Position numbers and translations under genes: made by a program. A DNA stretch of 64,000 bases from Herbaspirillum aquaticum (lineage in GTDB: Bacteria; Pseudomonadota; Gammaproteobacteria; Burkholderiales; Burkholderiaceae_D): the NCBI RefSeq assembly GCF_002213425.1, contig NZ_NJGV01000008.1:186001-250000 (forward strand), given 5' to 3'. Of this stretch, positions 23,265 through 32,088 are shown one piece after another. The notes below the pieces were generated by a model. It had not been told where the DNA came from. It ran no database searches and worked only from the letters and a program-made list of their open reading frames with translations. Each line of letters starts with the position of its first letter. Position 1 is the stretch's first letter.

Positions 23265-24211
23265 AACCCATGCGTATCCTGCTCACCGGCGCCAGCGGCC
23301 AGGTCGGGGGCGAATTCCTGCGGCGGCTGCGTGCCATGCCGGCCGGGCTGGATGTCATTGCCCCGGCGCGCGGGCAACTCGACATCGCCCATCCCGATGC
23401 CTTGCGCTCGGCGGTGCGCGATGCGAAACCCGACCTGATCATTCATCCGGCCGCCTACACCGCCGTGGTCAAGGCCGAGTCCGAACCCGACCTGGCACGC
23501 CGCATCAACGCCGACGCACCGGCGGTGCTGGCGGAGGAGGCGGCACGACTGGGCGCCGCGCTGATCCATTTCTCCACCGATTACGTGTTTGATGGCCAGC
23601 ACCCGGGGGCCTACACGGAAGACATGGCCACCCATCCGCTGAACGTGTATGGAGCGACCAAGCGCGAGGGCGAACTGGCCATCGCCGCCAGTGGCGCAGC
23701 CCACTGGATTTTGCGCACCAGCTGGGTCTACAACGTGGCGGGCAACAATTTCATGAAGACGGCCATCCGCCTGGCCCAGCAAAAGGAAAGCTATACCATC
23801 GTCGGCGACCAGCTCGGCGCGCCGACCTGGGCTTCCACCATTGCCGCGGTCTGCTGCCGCATGCTGGCCGGCCCCGACGGCGGACGCGAGAAGGTGGCCG
23901 CCACCACCGGGACCTATCACCTCACCGCACGCGGCGCCACGTCCTGGCACGGCTATGCCACGCTGATCGCACGCGAACTGGCTGCACGCGGCGTGCCGCT
24001 GAAACTCAAGGGGCTGGATCAGATCACGCCGGTACTCACTTCTTCCTACCCGACGCCGCCCGAACGTCCGCTCAATTCGCGGCTGGACTGCAGCAAGTTG
24101 GAACAACGTTTCGGCATCACCTTGCCCGATTGGGACGAGGATGCCCTGGCCTGCCTGGACCAGATCATCCGCCACTACCAGCTGGACCAGGGTCGCTTGC
24201 TTCCCGACTGA
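23261..24211 (+). CDS. rmlD: dTDP-4-dehydrorhamnose reductase
   Basis: NAD(P)H-dependent final step to dTDP-L-rhamnose. The 316-residue SDR has TGASGQVGGEFLRRL, FSTDYVFDG and NVYGATKREGE (Tyr-Lys). It closes the galE-rmlBACD operon. The following 24212-24604 stretch holds no gene I can support and includes a short AT-rich patch (about 24415-24435). Confidence 0.95.
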   Translation: MKPMRILLTGASGQVGGEFLRRLRAMPAGLDVIAPARGQLDIAHPDALRSAVRDAKPDLIIHPAAYTAVVKAESEPDLARRINADAPAVLAEEAARLGAALIHFSTDYVFDGQHPGAYTEDMATHPLNVYGATKREGELAIAASGAAHWILRTSWVYNVAGNNFMKTAIRLAQQKESYTIVGDQLGAPTWASTIAAVCCRMLAGPDGGREKVAATTGTYHLTARGATSWHGYATLIARELAARGVPLKLKGLDQITPVLTSSYPTPPERPLNSRLDCSKLEQRFGITLPDWDEDALACLDQIIRHYQLDQGRLLPD

Positions 24212-24604
24212 AGACGCCGGGTGCTGCCCATACTCTTCAGTGACTGGGTACGTACTTGGTCTGGTCGCCGCGCGTGCGATCTCCGGCGCGATGACAACGC
24301 CGCCGAGCGGCGAAGGGCATTGCACGGATAAAAAGAGCCCTATTGCCCCGGATTGATATCGCGCAAAGTATCTGTCACGCAACGCCGGCATACTGTTTCC
24401 CGGCAGAATACGTTGCTGTTTTAATAATTTTGTATCTGGCGTGGTACCGGGTTGGTAGAGAAGGGGCGAACGGCGGCTGCCGTTGGCCTTCTGCCTTGAG
24501 TGTGGAAACTTGCTTTGGCTGCAGGAAATTGAATGCATCCTGCTGCCCGACGGCAAACCGATGTTGCGGTTTTGGGCAGCAGCAAAACGAGGAAGAAGGG
24601 AAAG

Positions 24605-24680
24605 TGGCGCGGCTGGCGGGGATCGAACCCACGACCCTTGGCTTCGGAGGCCAATACTCTATCCACTGAGCTACAGCCGC
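24605..24680 (-). tRNA. tRNA-Arg (anticodon CCG)
   Basis: A complete 76-nt cloverleaf on the minus strand. The acceptor pair is GCGGCTG / CAGCCGC, the D-arm has TAGCTCAGTGGATAGAG, the anticodon loop is CTCCGAA between TTGGC and GCCAA, the T-arm has GGTTCGATCC, the discriminator is G and CCA is encoded. The anticodon CCG reads arginine codon CGG. Confidence 0.96.
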
Positions 24681-24784
24681 GCTGAATCGGGGCGAACCCC
24701 GGAAAGGCCTGAAGGATACCGTCTTTCCGGCAGGACGTCCATGGCGCTGGCGGTTTTTCCGTGTCAAACGGAAAGCATTGTGAC

Positions 24785-24790
24785 TATAAT
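24785..24790 (+). promoter_or_regulatory. Perfect -10 element upstream of the cytochrome gene
   Basis: TATAAT at 24785-24790, about 134 bp upstream of the start. The -35 region is not consensus; a small inverted repeat (TTTCCGT / ACGGAAA, 24756-24774) covers it and might bind a regulator. Confidence 0.4.
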
Positions 24791-24923
24791 CAAGAGTTCG
24801 GCGAGAGAGCGCAATGAAAGCCCTGCCTGATCCCAGTTCCACGCAATGCCAGGCGATAAGGCAATACAAAGGGAACCGACGTTTTCCGCCCCAATTTCGA
24901 GGAAACATTACGGAGGGACGCCA

Positions 24924-25484
24924 ATGAGCTCAGCTCAGCATGAACACGAGTCGGCAATCAAGACTCCCAAGCAATTGATCGCAGCCGTCGTCGCAGGTTT
25001 CATGGTGCCCATCGTGTGCATCGTGTTGCTGGTGCAGTATGTCACCAATGGCCAGAAAACCGGCGCCGGCTCGGACAGCCAGACGCCCGAAATGATCGCG
25101 GCACGCATCAAACCCGTCTCCGACGATGGCTTCACCTTCCGTGATGCCGCCGGTCCCAAGCAACTGCTCTCCGGTGAAGAAGTCTACAAGACCACCTGCG
25201 CCGCCTGCCACAGCGCCGGCGTAGCAGGTGCCCCCAAGGTCGGTGACGCCGCCTCCTGGCAGGCCCGCATCGCCGCCGGCTATGACACCCTGGTCTCGCA
25301 CGCCATCAACGGCCTGCGCGCCATGCCCGCCAAGGGCGGCAACCCGGACCTGGATGATGTCGAAATCCAGCGCACCGTGGTCTACATGGCCAACCAGTCC
25401 GGCGCCAAGTTCAAGGAACCCGAAGTGAAGGCCCCGGCCGCCGCTGAAGGTGCCGCACCAGCGGCCGACGCCCCCGCCAAGTAA
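24924..25484 (+). CDS. Membrane-anchored cytochrome c5 family protein
   Basis: Class I c-type cytochrome facing the periplasm. From ATG 24924 (site CGGAGGGA) the 186-residue protein has an N-terminal membrane anchor (about 18-41), one haem motif CAACH (92-96), a candidate distal methionine in GLRAMPAKGG (about 134) and an Ala/Pro-rich tail (about 168-186). The spacing fits cytochrome c5 proteins that feed terminal oxidases or other reductases. Upstream in-frame codons to 24846 lack a ribosome site. Confidence 0.88.
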   Translation: MSSAQHEHESAIKTPKQLIAAVVAGFMVPIVCIVLLVQYVTNGQKTGAGSDSQTPEMIAARIKPVSDDGFTFRDAAGPKQLLSGEEVYKTTCAACHSAGVAGAPKVGDAASWQARIAAGYDTLVSHAINGLRAMPAKGGNPDLDDVEIQRTVVYMANQSGAKFKEPEVKAPAAAEGAAPAADAPAK

Positions 25485-25521
25485 TCCGCAACGACCAGCG
25501 ATCCGCTCGCTGGCCACGCCC

Positions 25522-25557
25522 CAAAAAAAATCCCCGAACCGAAATTCGGGGATTTTT
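25522..25557. terminator. Bidirectional terminator between the cytochrome and OmpA-lipoprotein genes
   Basis: Stem ATCCCCGAA / TTCGGGGAT with a T run on the plus side and an eight-A run before it (a T run on the minus strand). It serves the cytochrome gene and can also stop minus-strand transcripts from the lipoprotein gene. Confidence 0.85.
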
Positions 25558-25661
25558 CATTTTCATTCACATGCCAAAGAGTCAACAGGTCGCGGTCATC
25601 GCCCCGGACCCTGCGGATGCGCCGCGACTGCCGGGCGCATCGCCGCATCCTTCATACCGCC

Positions 25662-26393
25662 TCAATAGCGCTGGGGAGGCGGCGGCGGCGGGTAGTAGCC
25701 CGGTGCATAGCCAGCCGGTGCCGGCTGCTGTGCCGGTGCCGCAGCCTGCTGTTCGGCCACGAAGATTTCCACGCGGCGGTTCTTGGCGCGGTTGGCGTCG
25801 CTGGTGTTGGGCACCAGCGGCTCATGCGAACCACGGCCCGAGATGTTGAAGCGGTTGGCGGCCACGCCGCGCGTGGTCAGGTAATCGCGGGTACGCGCGG
25901 CGCGCTGCTGCGACAGCGGGTCGTTGATGGCATCGCTGCCGGTGTTGTCGGTGTGGCCGACGATGGTCACGGTGGTGGCCGGGTTCTCCACCAGGGTGGC
26001 GGCGAAGCGATCCAGCACCGGGCGCATCTCCGGCTTGATGTCGGCACGGCCGGTATCGAAGGAGATGTCGCTGGGGATTTCCAGCTTCAGGCGGTTGTCG
26101 GCAGTCTGCGTGACCTGCACGCCCGTGCCTTGGGTGGCTTGCTCCATGGCGCGCTTCTGGTTTTCCATGCGGTTGGACCAGATGTTGCCGGCGACCGCAC
26201 CAATGGCGCCGCCAATGGCCGCACCACCCAGCGCACGTCCGCCGCCACCACCGCCGGTGGCCGCGCCGATGATGCCACCCAGGCCGGCACCGATACCGGC
26301 GCCGGTCGCCGTGCCACGCTGGGTCGGGCTCATGTCGGCACAGCCGGAAAGCGCCAGCACGCCGGCGATCGCTGCAATCGAAATTTTCTTCAT
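25662..26393 (-). CDS. OmpA-family lipoprotein with glycine-zipper domain
   Basis: Outer-membrane lipoprotein of 243 residues. It has a signal peptide ending in the lipobox LSGC (Cys18), a Gly/Ala-rich zipper region (about 27-75, AGIGAGLGG-type repeats) of the YMGG/Rick_17kDa kind, and an OmpA C-terminal peptidoglycan-binding domain (about 105-215) with FDTGRADIKPEM, TVTIVGHTDNTG, LSQQRAARTRDYL and NRRVEIFV. The tail is Pro/Tyr/Ala-rich. Such proteins tie the outer membrane to peptidoglycan. Confidence 0.9.
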   Translation of the reverse strand: MKKISIAAIAGVLALSGCADMSPTQRGTATGAGIGAGLGGIIGAATGGGGGGRALGGAAIGGAIGAVAGNIWSNRMENQKRAMEQATQGTGVQVTQTADNRLKLEIPSDISFDTGRADIKPEMRPVLDRFAATLVENPATTVTIVGHTDNTGSDAINDPLSQQRAARTRDYLTTRGVAANRFNISGRGSHEPLVPNTSDANRAKNRRVEIFVAEQQAAAPAQQPAPAGYAPGYYPPPPPPQRY

Positions 26394-26511
26394 GTCATGT
26401 CCTTTCTTGCCTTGTCAGTCTTGTTGTCCAGGCCATGGGCCGGTGTCCTTCAGAGCGTATCAGGGCCGATATGTTCCTGCCGCGCTTGCCAAAACGCTGC
26501 CCATGAATGAC

Positions 26512-26539
26512 AAAGGCATCCGGAAAACCGGATGCCTTT
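26512..26539 (-). terminator. Perfect 12-bp inverted repeat, probable terminator
   Basis: AAAGGCATCCGG, loop AAAA, CCGGATGCCTTT, directly after the 26570 stop on the minus strand. The T run is only three bases, so termination is probable but not certain. Confidence 0.6.
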
Positions 26540-26569
26540 GCCGTTGCATCAAGGACCAGCCCGAAGCCC

Positions 26570-27010
26570 TCAATCGGGTTCCGGCGGTCCTTGCAGCGCT
26601 GCCGCGTCAACCGTGTCCGGCTGATCCCGGCTGCCGCCGCGCTGGCTGAAGTAATAGGCCAGCCCGCCGACGGCTGCAATCACGCCGCCCATCATCAGCG
26701 GCTTGCGCAGCCAGCGCCGTGAGAGCAGCGAAGCGCCCGTCATCAGCAGCGGCGTCACCGTCTGCAGATTCAGGTTGCCCAGCCCGCCTGCGCTGAGCGA
26801 CTTGATCGACTGCACCGCCCTGCCGCCACCAAAAAGCGAAGCGGCAAAATGGCCGACCCGGCTCATGGCGCCTTTGGCCAGCGACTCGGCGCTGAGATTC
26901 TCGCGCACCACTTCACGCGCTTCCATCACGCCCAGCCGGTACAGCGCGCCTTGCGCCAGTATCTTGCGCTTGCGTTCCTCATGGGTCATGCCCTGGTCCT
27001 GATCGCTCAT
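26570..27010 (-). CDS. Hypothetical membrane-associated protein of the YqjDE-like cluster
   Basis: 146 residues with a charged N-terminus (HEERKRKILAQGALYRLGVMEAREVVRENL), a Gly-rich middle and one hydrophobic segment (about 105-122, LMMGGVIAAVGGLAYYF). The ATG at 27010 has a GAGG site. No family was recognised with certainty. Its place behind the YqjE-like and DUF883-like genes suggests the third (YqjK-like) member of that cluster, an inference from position. Confidence 0.7.
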   Translation of the reverse strand: MSDQDQGMTHEERKRKILAQGALYRLGVMEAREVVRENLSAESLAKGAMSRVGHFAASLFGGGRAVQSIKSLSAGGLGNLNLQTVTPLLMTGASLLSRRWLRKPLMMGGVIAAVGGLAYYFSQRGGSRDQPDTVDAAALQGPPEPD

Positions 27011-27064
27011 GCAGTCCTCACTGAACTAGGAAAAATGACGCAGCCGCTGCGTAACAAAACTTCA

Positions 27065-27475
27065 TCACAACAGCGCATCGCGGTCCTTGCGCAGCTCCGA
27101 CATGGTCTGCGGCAGCGACAGCTTGCCCTGCCTCAGCACCGACCTGGCATACAACACCAGGCCCACGGTGGCCGCGCTGAAGATGAAGCCCAGCAGGGCC
27201 AGGATCTTCCAGCCCCAGGTATCCCAGGCCAGCATGACCACCAGCACCGACCAGAAGGCGATGGCAAACCACAGCGCCACCGCTGCCAGCACGAAGATGA
27301 CGGCGAAACGGACCAGGTTGGCGCCGATCTCCGACATCTCCAGCGAGGCCAGCTCGATGCGGCTGATGATGAGGCCCAGCAGGTTCTTGGCCAGGCCCAA
27401 GAGGCCCGCCGTCAAGCCGGGGTTGGCGGCATGGGCGGCGGGTGCGGACGGGCCGTCCTTGTGGGAAGTCGCCAT
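27065..27475 (-). CDS. YqjE-like phage-holin-superfamily membrane protein
   Basis: 136 residues with two hydrophobic segments (about 55-77 and 85-107) in the order typical of the Phage_holin_3_6/YqjE family, after an amphipathic helix (LLGLAKNLLGLIISRIELASLEM). The start is ATG 27475, giving the Ser/Ala-rich family-like N-terminus; the frame stays open upstream. E. coli yqjE belongs to a stress-responsive inner-membrane cluster; the molecular role is unknown. Confidence 0.82.
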   Translation of the reverse strand: MATSHKDGPSAPAAHAANPGLTAGLLGLAKNLLGLIISRIELASLEMSEIGANLVRFAVIFVLAAVALWFAIAFWSVLVVMLAWDTWGWKILALLGFIFSAATVGLVLYARSVLRQGKLSLPQTMSELRKDRDALL

Positions 27476-27486
27476 TGGCGCGGCGC

Positions 27487-27795
27487 TTACTTGCTGCGGC
27501 CGATGACCAGGCCGACCAGCAGGCCCAGGCCTGCGGAGATGGCCACGGCACGCCACGGATTTTCGTGGACATAGTCGTCGGTCTTGGCGGCGACTTCCTT
27601 GCCCTTCTCGATGGCAGCCGCCTGAGCGGTCTGGGCAGCTTCGGCAGCGGCTTCCAGCAGGGTCAGGCCGCGCGCGCGCAGCTCGTCAGCCTTTTCGCCG
27701 GTGGCGGCAGCGGCTTCGGCGAACAATGCCTGGGCGTCCTTGACCAGAGTCTTCATATCGTTGCGAACGGTCTTCAGTGCGGGGGATTGGGGCAT
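27487..27795 (-). CDS. DUF883 (ElaB/YqjD-type) membrane-anchored protein
   Basis: 102 residues: an Ala/Glu/Lys-rich amphipathic helix (about 15-75) and a C-terminal membrane anchor (NPWRAVAISAGLGLLVGLVIGR). In E. coli, YqjD and ElaB are stationary-phase proteins that tether ribosomes to the inner membrane. The ATG at 27795 has a strong AAGGAGA site. First gene of a three-gene minus-strand unit with the YqjE-like gene. Confidence 0.85.
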   Translation of the reverse strand: MPQSPALKTVRNDMKTLVKDAQALFAEAAAATGEKADELRARGLTLLEAAAEAAQTAQAAAIEKGKEVAAKTDDYVHENPWRAVAISAGLGLLVGLVIGRSK

Positions 27796-28022
27796 GTAAA
27801 TTCTCCTTTTTTGCCGGTGATGGAAAAAACTAGCAAGTCGCCGCTCCCTGAACACAGCACCCGGGCGGTGCTGCACTGCGACGACCTTTTGATTCTACAG
27901 AGTCCGCGCTGAGGCGGATAGCGCATCGCGCCCTTGCTGCAGGAGCGATGCAATCAGCTTGCGCCAGCGCAAAGAGGGTTCGATGACGCTGGCAGTCTTA
28001 GGTTCCGGCCAATCACGCGGGA

Positions 28023-29192
28023 TCAGAAACGCGTCTCGCGCGCTGCCCGCAGGAAACTGTCCAGGATAGGCGTGCAATCCAGCAGCTCCGGGCCGCCTGC
28101 GCGGTGGAATTCCGGATGCCACTGCAAGCCCATCACGAAGGGAGCCTTGCGGTAGCGGATGGCTTCCACGATCTGGTCCGGGCCCGAGACGGCCTCCACC
28201 GACAGGTCGCGCCCGAGGTTGTGGACGGCCTGGTGGTGGATGGAGTTGACGATCGCGTTCTCGGTCTTGACCATGCCGGCCAGTGACGAGCCCTGCGGGA
28301 AATGCAGCGCGTGATAATTGCTGTCGTACTGATCGTTGACGTGCGGGATGGCGGTCGGTACGTCGGTGGCGATGTCCTGGTAAAGCGTGCCGCCAAAAGC
28401 CACGTTGATCAGCTGGCAGCCACGGCAGATGCCCAGCACGGGCTTGCCGGCCTCGATGAATTCGTGCAGCAGCTCCAGCTCATACATGTCGCGCACGCGG
28501 TCGCCGCTCCATTCGGGGCGTGTGGCCGCTTGCGCATAGCTCTGCGGCGAGACATCCGCCCCGCCCTGCAGCACCAGGCCATCCAGGTGCTTGGCATAGT
28601 CGCGCAGGCGAATATTGCTGGGGTGGACCAGGCCATTGGTATTGACGGTGGGGATCATGAAGACCAGCACGTCACGCGACATCACCCATTGCGCGATCGA
28701 CTCCTCCAGATACTGCAGGGTCTTGCTGCGCAAGCCCTTGGCGCCGCTTTCGGGATGGAAGATGCGGGCCGATACGCCGATCTTGAGCGTGCGCTGCATG
28801 ACGCGGCGCCCGGCCTTGTCCGACAGCTGGCGCAGGCGCGCCGTCAGGAAACGCCAGGTCTGCGCCCAGGGCGCGTCGCCCGCGTGATGGGGAGGCGGCG
28901 GCAGCGAGGTGTAGATGCGCTGCTGCGCCTGGTCCCCAGACTGGCCATGGACGGCCTCGGTAGCAGGCTGCGCGCCCGGCTGGGCCGGTGGCGTCACCGG
29001 TTCAGCAGCCGGCACGGCCGGGGCGGCCGAAGGGGCTGCAACCACGGCGGTAGCAGGTGCGACGGCGGGCTGCGCGGGATTCTGGGATGCGGCCGGCGTA
29101 CCGGACGCGTCGGCAGACACGGGCTTGGCCGGGACCGCGCCCGGGGAGCGGTCTGGCGGCAGGTTGGCTTCGGAATCTTGGATGTCGGACAT
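28023..29192 (-). CDS. Gamma-glutamyl-gamma-aminobutyrate hydrolase-type class I amidotransferase with a long Pro/Ala N-terminus
   Basis: The catalytic domain (about 136-389) is of the PuuD/peptidase C26 type: nucleophile Cys256 in GICRGCQLINVAFGG, the QGGADVSP loop, and His in GLQWHPEFH. PuuD hydrolyses gamma-glutamyl-GABA in putrescine breakdown. Unlike PuuD (about 250 residues), this protein carries about 130 extra N-terminal residues, mostly Pro/Ala/Gln and probably disordered, with no signal peptide. No other puu genes are nearby, so the substrate is open. The 29193-29486 gap upstream shows nothing recognisable. Confidence 0.82.
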   Translation of the reverse strand: MSDIQDSEANLPPDRSPGAVPAKPVSADASGTPAASQNPAQPAVAPATAVVAAPSAAPAVPAAEPVTPPAQPGAQPATEAVHGQSGDQAQQRIYTSLPPPPHHAGDAPWAQTWRFLTARLRQLSDKAGRRVMQRTLKIGVSARIFHPESGAKGLRSKTLQYLEESIAQWVMSRDVLVFMIPTVNTNGLVHPSNIRLRDYAKHLDGLVLQGGADVSPQSYAQAATRPEWSGDRVRDMYELELLHEFIEAGKPVLGICRGCQLINVAFGGTLYQDIATDVPTAIPHVNDQYDSNYHALHFPQGSSLAGMVKTENAIVNSIHHQAVHNLGRDLSVEAVSGPDQIVEAIRYRKAPFVMGLQWHPEFHRAGGPELLDCTPILDSFLRAARETRF

Positions 29193-29486
29193 GGCTGCAA
29201 TAAGTAATCAGATGAAATGAACTGCGGCGAGTACCAGCGGCGGCATGCAAGCCGTCAATGGCGCGACGGGCCCGGGGAGTGGCTGAGTATATTCGCATTG
29301 CCCGGCTTTGGACACCTGCGGGCAGGGCCGCCTGCAAGCAGTTTCGTACAAGCCGGCAAGCGCGCTTTCGTGGCACACTCCTCTCCCTTGCAAGGGCAGA
29401 CAGCGCCAAGGCCATGCATGTTCCGGCCATTTGCACCGGAGGCCATGGTCCCCTCTGCCCACCACCCACATTGCCCGCGCCGACAC

Positions 29487-30008
29487 ATGTCCAAGGTCCT
29501 GATCCTGTACGCCCATCCCGCTGCCGAGCTCTCCCGCACCAATCGCCTGATGCTAGAGGCCGCCGCCCGCCTGCCCGAGGTGACCGTGCATGACCTCTAC
29601 GAGCACTACCCCGACTTCCACATCGACGTCGAACACGAACAGCAACTGCTGAGCCAGGCCGAGCTGGTCGTGATGCAGCATCCCATCCACTGGTACAGCA
29701 TGCCGGCCCTGCAGAAGGAATGGCTGGACCGCGTGCTGGCGCGCGGCTGGGCCTTCGGCCACGATGGCCATGCGCTGGAGGGCAAGCGCTTCTGGCTGGT
29801 GGCCTCGACCGGCGGGGAGACGGCGTCCTACCAAGCCACCGGCCGCCATGGCCATCCCTTTGCGGATTTCCTGCCGCCCTACCAGCAGACCGCGCGCCTG
29901 TGCGGCATGCAGTGGGTGGAACCCTTGATCCTGCATGGCGCCCATCACGTGCCGCCGGTCGAATTCCAGCGCCATGTGGAACGCTACCTCGAAGGCCTGC
30001 AGGCATGA
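29487..30008 (+). CDS. kefF: KefF-type NAD(P)H quinone oxidoreductase, ancillary to the potassium efflux system
   Basis: 173-residue flavodoxin-fold protein: KVLILYAHPAAELSRTN at the N-terminus, MQHPIHWYSMPALQKEWLDRV, and the GRHGHPFADFLPPYQQTARLCGM block typical of KefF/KefG. These subunits activate the Kef antiporter at the inner membrane. The start is ATG 29487 by homology; the frame is open to 29217, and no clear Shine-Dalgarno precedes the chosen ATG. The next gene, 80 bp on, is the antiporter. Confidence 0.85.
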   Translation: MSKVLILYAHPAAELSRTNRLMLEAAARLPEVTVHDLYEHYPDFHIDVEHEQQLLSQAELVVMQHPIHWYSMPALQKEWLDRVLARGWAFGHDGHALEGKRFWLVASTGGETASYQATGRHGHPFADFLPPYQQTARLCGMQWVEPLILHGAHHVPPVEFQRHVERYLEGLQA

Positions 30009-30088
30009 GCGAGGCTTCCGGTTCCTCACCAATCCTCGCGTCTCACTGCGCCCTCCCCTTTCAACTGACCAACTGATCGGACCCTGCC

Positions 30089-31927
30089 ATGGATGAACAA
30101 CTGCTCATCGCCCTCGTCTACCTGCTGGCGGCCGTGGCCGCCGTGCCCATTGCCAAGCGGCTGGGGCTGGGTGCGGTGCTGGGCTACCTGTTGGCGGGCA
30201 TCGTGATCGGCCCGTGGGGACTGGGCCTCATTACCGAGGTCAAGCACATCCTCGAATTCTCCGAATTCGGCGTGGTGCTGCTGCTGTTCCTGATCGGTCT
30301 GGAACTCGATCCCAAACGCCTGTGGGCGCTGCGCCGCTCCATCTTCGGCTGGGGCAGCGTGCAGGTGGCGGCGGTGTCACTGGCGCTTTTCGCTGCGGCG
30401 CTGGCAGCGGGCGTGCCGTGGCGCATCGGGCTCATCGGTGCGCTGGGCATGTCGCTTTCCTCCACCGCCATTGCCCTGGCCACACTGGGCGAGCGCAAGC
30501 TCACCGCCACACCGGCGGGTGCAGCGGGCTTTTCCATCCTGCTGTTCCAGGACATCGCCGCCATTCCCATGATGGCCGCCGTACCCCTGCTGGGCGTGGC
30601 GGCCAGCCAGGGCAGCGGACAGGGATGGCTGCATGCCGGCCAGGTGGCGCTGGTGATCGCCCTGCTGATCTTCGGCGGACGGGTGCTGATCCGGCCCATC
30701 CTGCGCATCATCGCCAAGACCGACATGCGCGAGATCTTCACCGCCTTCGCCCTGCTGCTGGTCATCTCGACCTGCCTGCTGATGCAATCGGTGGGCATGT
30801 CGATGGCGCTGGGCACCTTCCTGGCCGGCGTGCTGCTGGCCGATTCCGAATACCGCCATGCGCTGGAAAGCGACCTGGAACCCTTCAAGGGCTTGCTGCT
30901 GGGCCTGTTCTTCATTGCCGTGGGCATGTCGGTGGACTTCGGTGTCTTCCTCGCGCAACCGTGGCGCATCCTCGGCATGGTGGCGGGTTTCCTGGCCATC
31001 AAGACCGGCGTGATGTGGTTCCTCGGCCGCTGCTTCGGCATTCCGCGCGGGCAGCAATTGTTTTTCGCCTTCCTGCTCTCGCAGGGCGGGGAATTCGCCT
31101 TCATCGTCTTCGGTGCCGCCGTCACCGCCAAGGTACTCACGCCCGAGATCTCGTCCATGCTGGTGGTGGTAGTGGCGTTGTCGATGCTGATCACGCCGCT
31201 GCTGTTGCTGGTGCATGACCGCCTGCTGGTGCGCTGGCTGGAAAGCGGCAAGCGCCGCCCGGAAGACAAGATCGGGCCGCAGGACAACGAAGTCATCATC
31301 GCCGGCTTCGGTCGCTTCGGCCAGATCGTGGGTCGTCTGCTGGCGGCCAATGACATCGGCGCCACGGTGCTTGATCACGATCCGGACCAGATCGATTTCC
31401 TGCGCAAGTTCGGCTTCAAGGTGTTCTACGGCGACGCTACCCGCATCGACCTGCTGCGCACCGCCGGTGCCGACAAGGCCAAGGTCCTGGTGATCGCCAT
31501 CGACGATGCGCAAGCCGCCCTGGACATGGTGGAAAAGGTACGCGAGGAATTCCCCCACCTGCAGATCGCTGCCCGTGCGCGCAACGTCACGCACTACTAC
31601 GACCTGATGGATCGCGGCGTGACGGTGCTGGAACGCGAGACCTTCGAAAGCGCCCTGCACATGGGCCGGCAAGTCTTGCAGCAACTGGACTTCGGCGCCT
31701 ATCGTGCGCGTGAAGCGGCGATGAAATTCCGCTCCCACAATCTCAAAACCCTGGCAGCGCTCTACCCGCACTACAAGGACCAGGCGCAGATGGTCTCCAT
31801 GGCCGTGCAGGCGCGGGAGGAATTGCAAGCCATGTTCGCCGGCGACCGCGAAGCCATGCAGCGCGATCACTCGCACGACCAGTGGCGCGAAAAACCGGCC
31901 CCCGCCAAACCTGCGGCAGAAGAATAA
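30089..31927 (+). CDS. kefC: Glutathione-regulated potassium efflux antiporter, KefB/KefC family
   Basis: Inner-membrane K+/H+ antiporter that acidifies the cytoplasm during electrophile stress. The 612-residue protein has a CPA2 membrane domain (about 1-385, a dozen hydrophobic segments, FLIGLELDPKRLW and the QDIAAIPMMA region), then an RCK/TrkA-N domain (about 405-520; IIAGFGRFGQIVGR NAD-binding loop, LDHDPDQIDFLR) and a charged tail. The KefB/KefC choice is not certain. Its stop codon overlaps a terminator for the opposite strand. Confidence 0.9.
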   Translation: MDEQLLIALVYLLAAVAAVPIAKRLGLGAVLGYLLAGIVIGPWGLGLITEVKHILEFSEFGVVLLLFLIGLELDPKRLWALRRSIFGWGSVQVAAVSLALFAAALAAGVPWRIGLIGALGMSLSSTAIALATLGERKLTATPAGAAGFSILLFQDIAAIPMMAAVPLLGVAASQGSGQGWLHAGQVALVIALLIFGGRVLIRPILRIIAKTDMREIFTAFALLLVISTCLLMQSVGMSMALGTFLAGVLLADSEYRHALESDLEPFKGLLLGLFFIAVGMSVDFGVFLAQPWRILGMVAGFLAIKTGVMWFLGRCFGIPRGQQLFFAFLLSQGGEFAFIVFGAAVTAKVLTPEISSMLVVVVALSMLITPLLLLVHDRLLVRWLESGKRRPEDKIGPQDNEVIIAGFGRFGQIVGRLLAANDIGATVLDHDPDQIDFLRKFGFKVFYGDATRIDLLRTAGADKAKVLVIAIDDAQAALDMVEKVREEFPHLQIAARARNVTHYYDLMDRGVTVLERETFESALHMGRQVLQQLDFGAYRAREAAMKFRSHNLKTLAALYPHYKDQAQMVSMAVQAREELQAMFAGDREAMQRDHSHDQWREKPAPAKPAAEE

Positions 31928-31960
31928 AAAAAGACCGGACACGCTTGCGCACATCCGGCC
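31926..31960 (-). terminator. Terminator for the minus-strand protease transcript
   Basis: On the minus strand, GGCCGGA and TCCGGTC arms enclose an inner GCGCAAGCG hairpin and are followed by seven T. It overlaps the kefC stop codon. The mucD stop is 235 bp away, with the repeat tracts between. Confidence 0.7.
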
Positions 31961-31966
31961 AAATCC

Positions 31967-32043
31967 CTCACTGCTTACTGCTTACCACTTACTGCTCACT
32001 GCTCACTGCTTGCTACTTACTGCTCACCGGTACTACTCACTGC
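31967..32043. repeat. Imperfect heptanucleotide tandem repeat
   Basis: About 77 bp built from units like ACTGCTT and ACTGCTC with some irregular units (TACCACTT, TGCTACTT, CCGGTACT). Noncoding gap between kefC and mucD. Confidence 0.8.
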
Positions 32044-32088
32044 AAAACCTCAAGACTTGAAGACATCAACAACGAAAAAAATTTAAAA

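Noticed and set aside
24605-24680. tRNA-linked integrative element
   Set aside because: No integrase, no excision genes and no repeated tRNA 3' end were found in the window.
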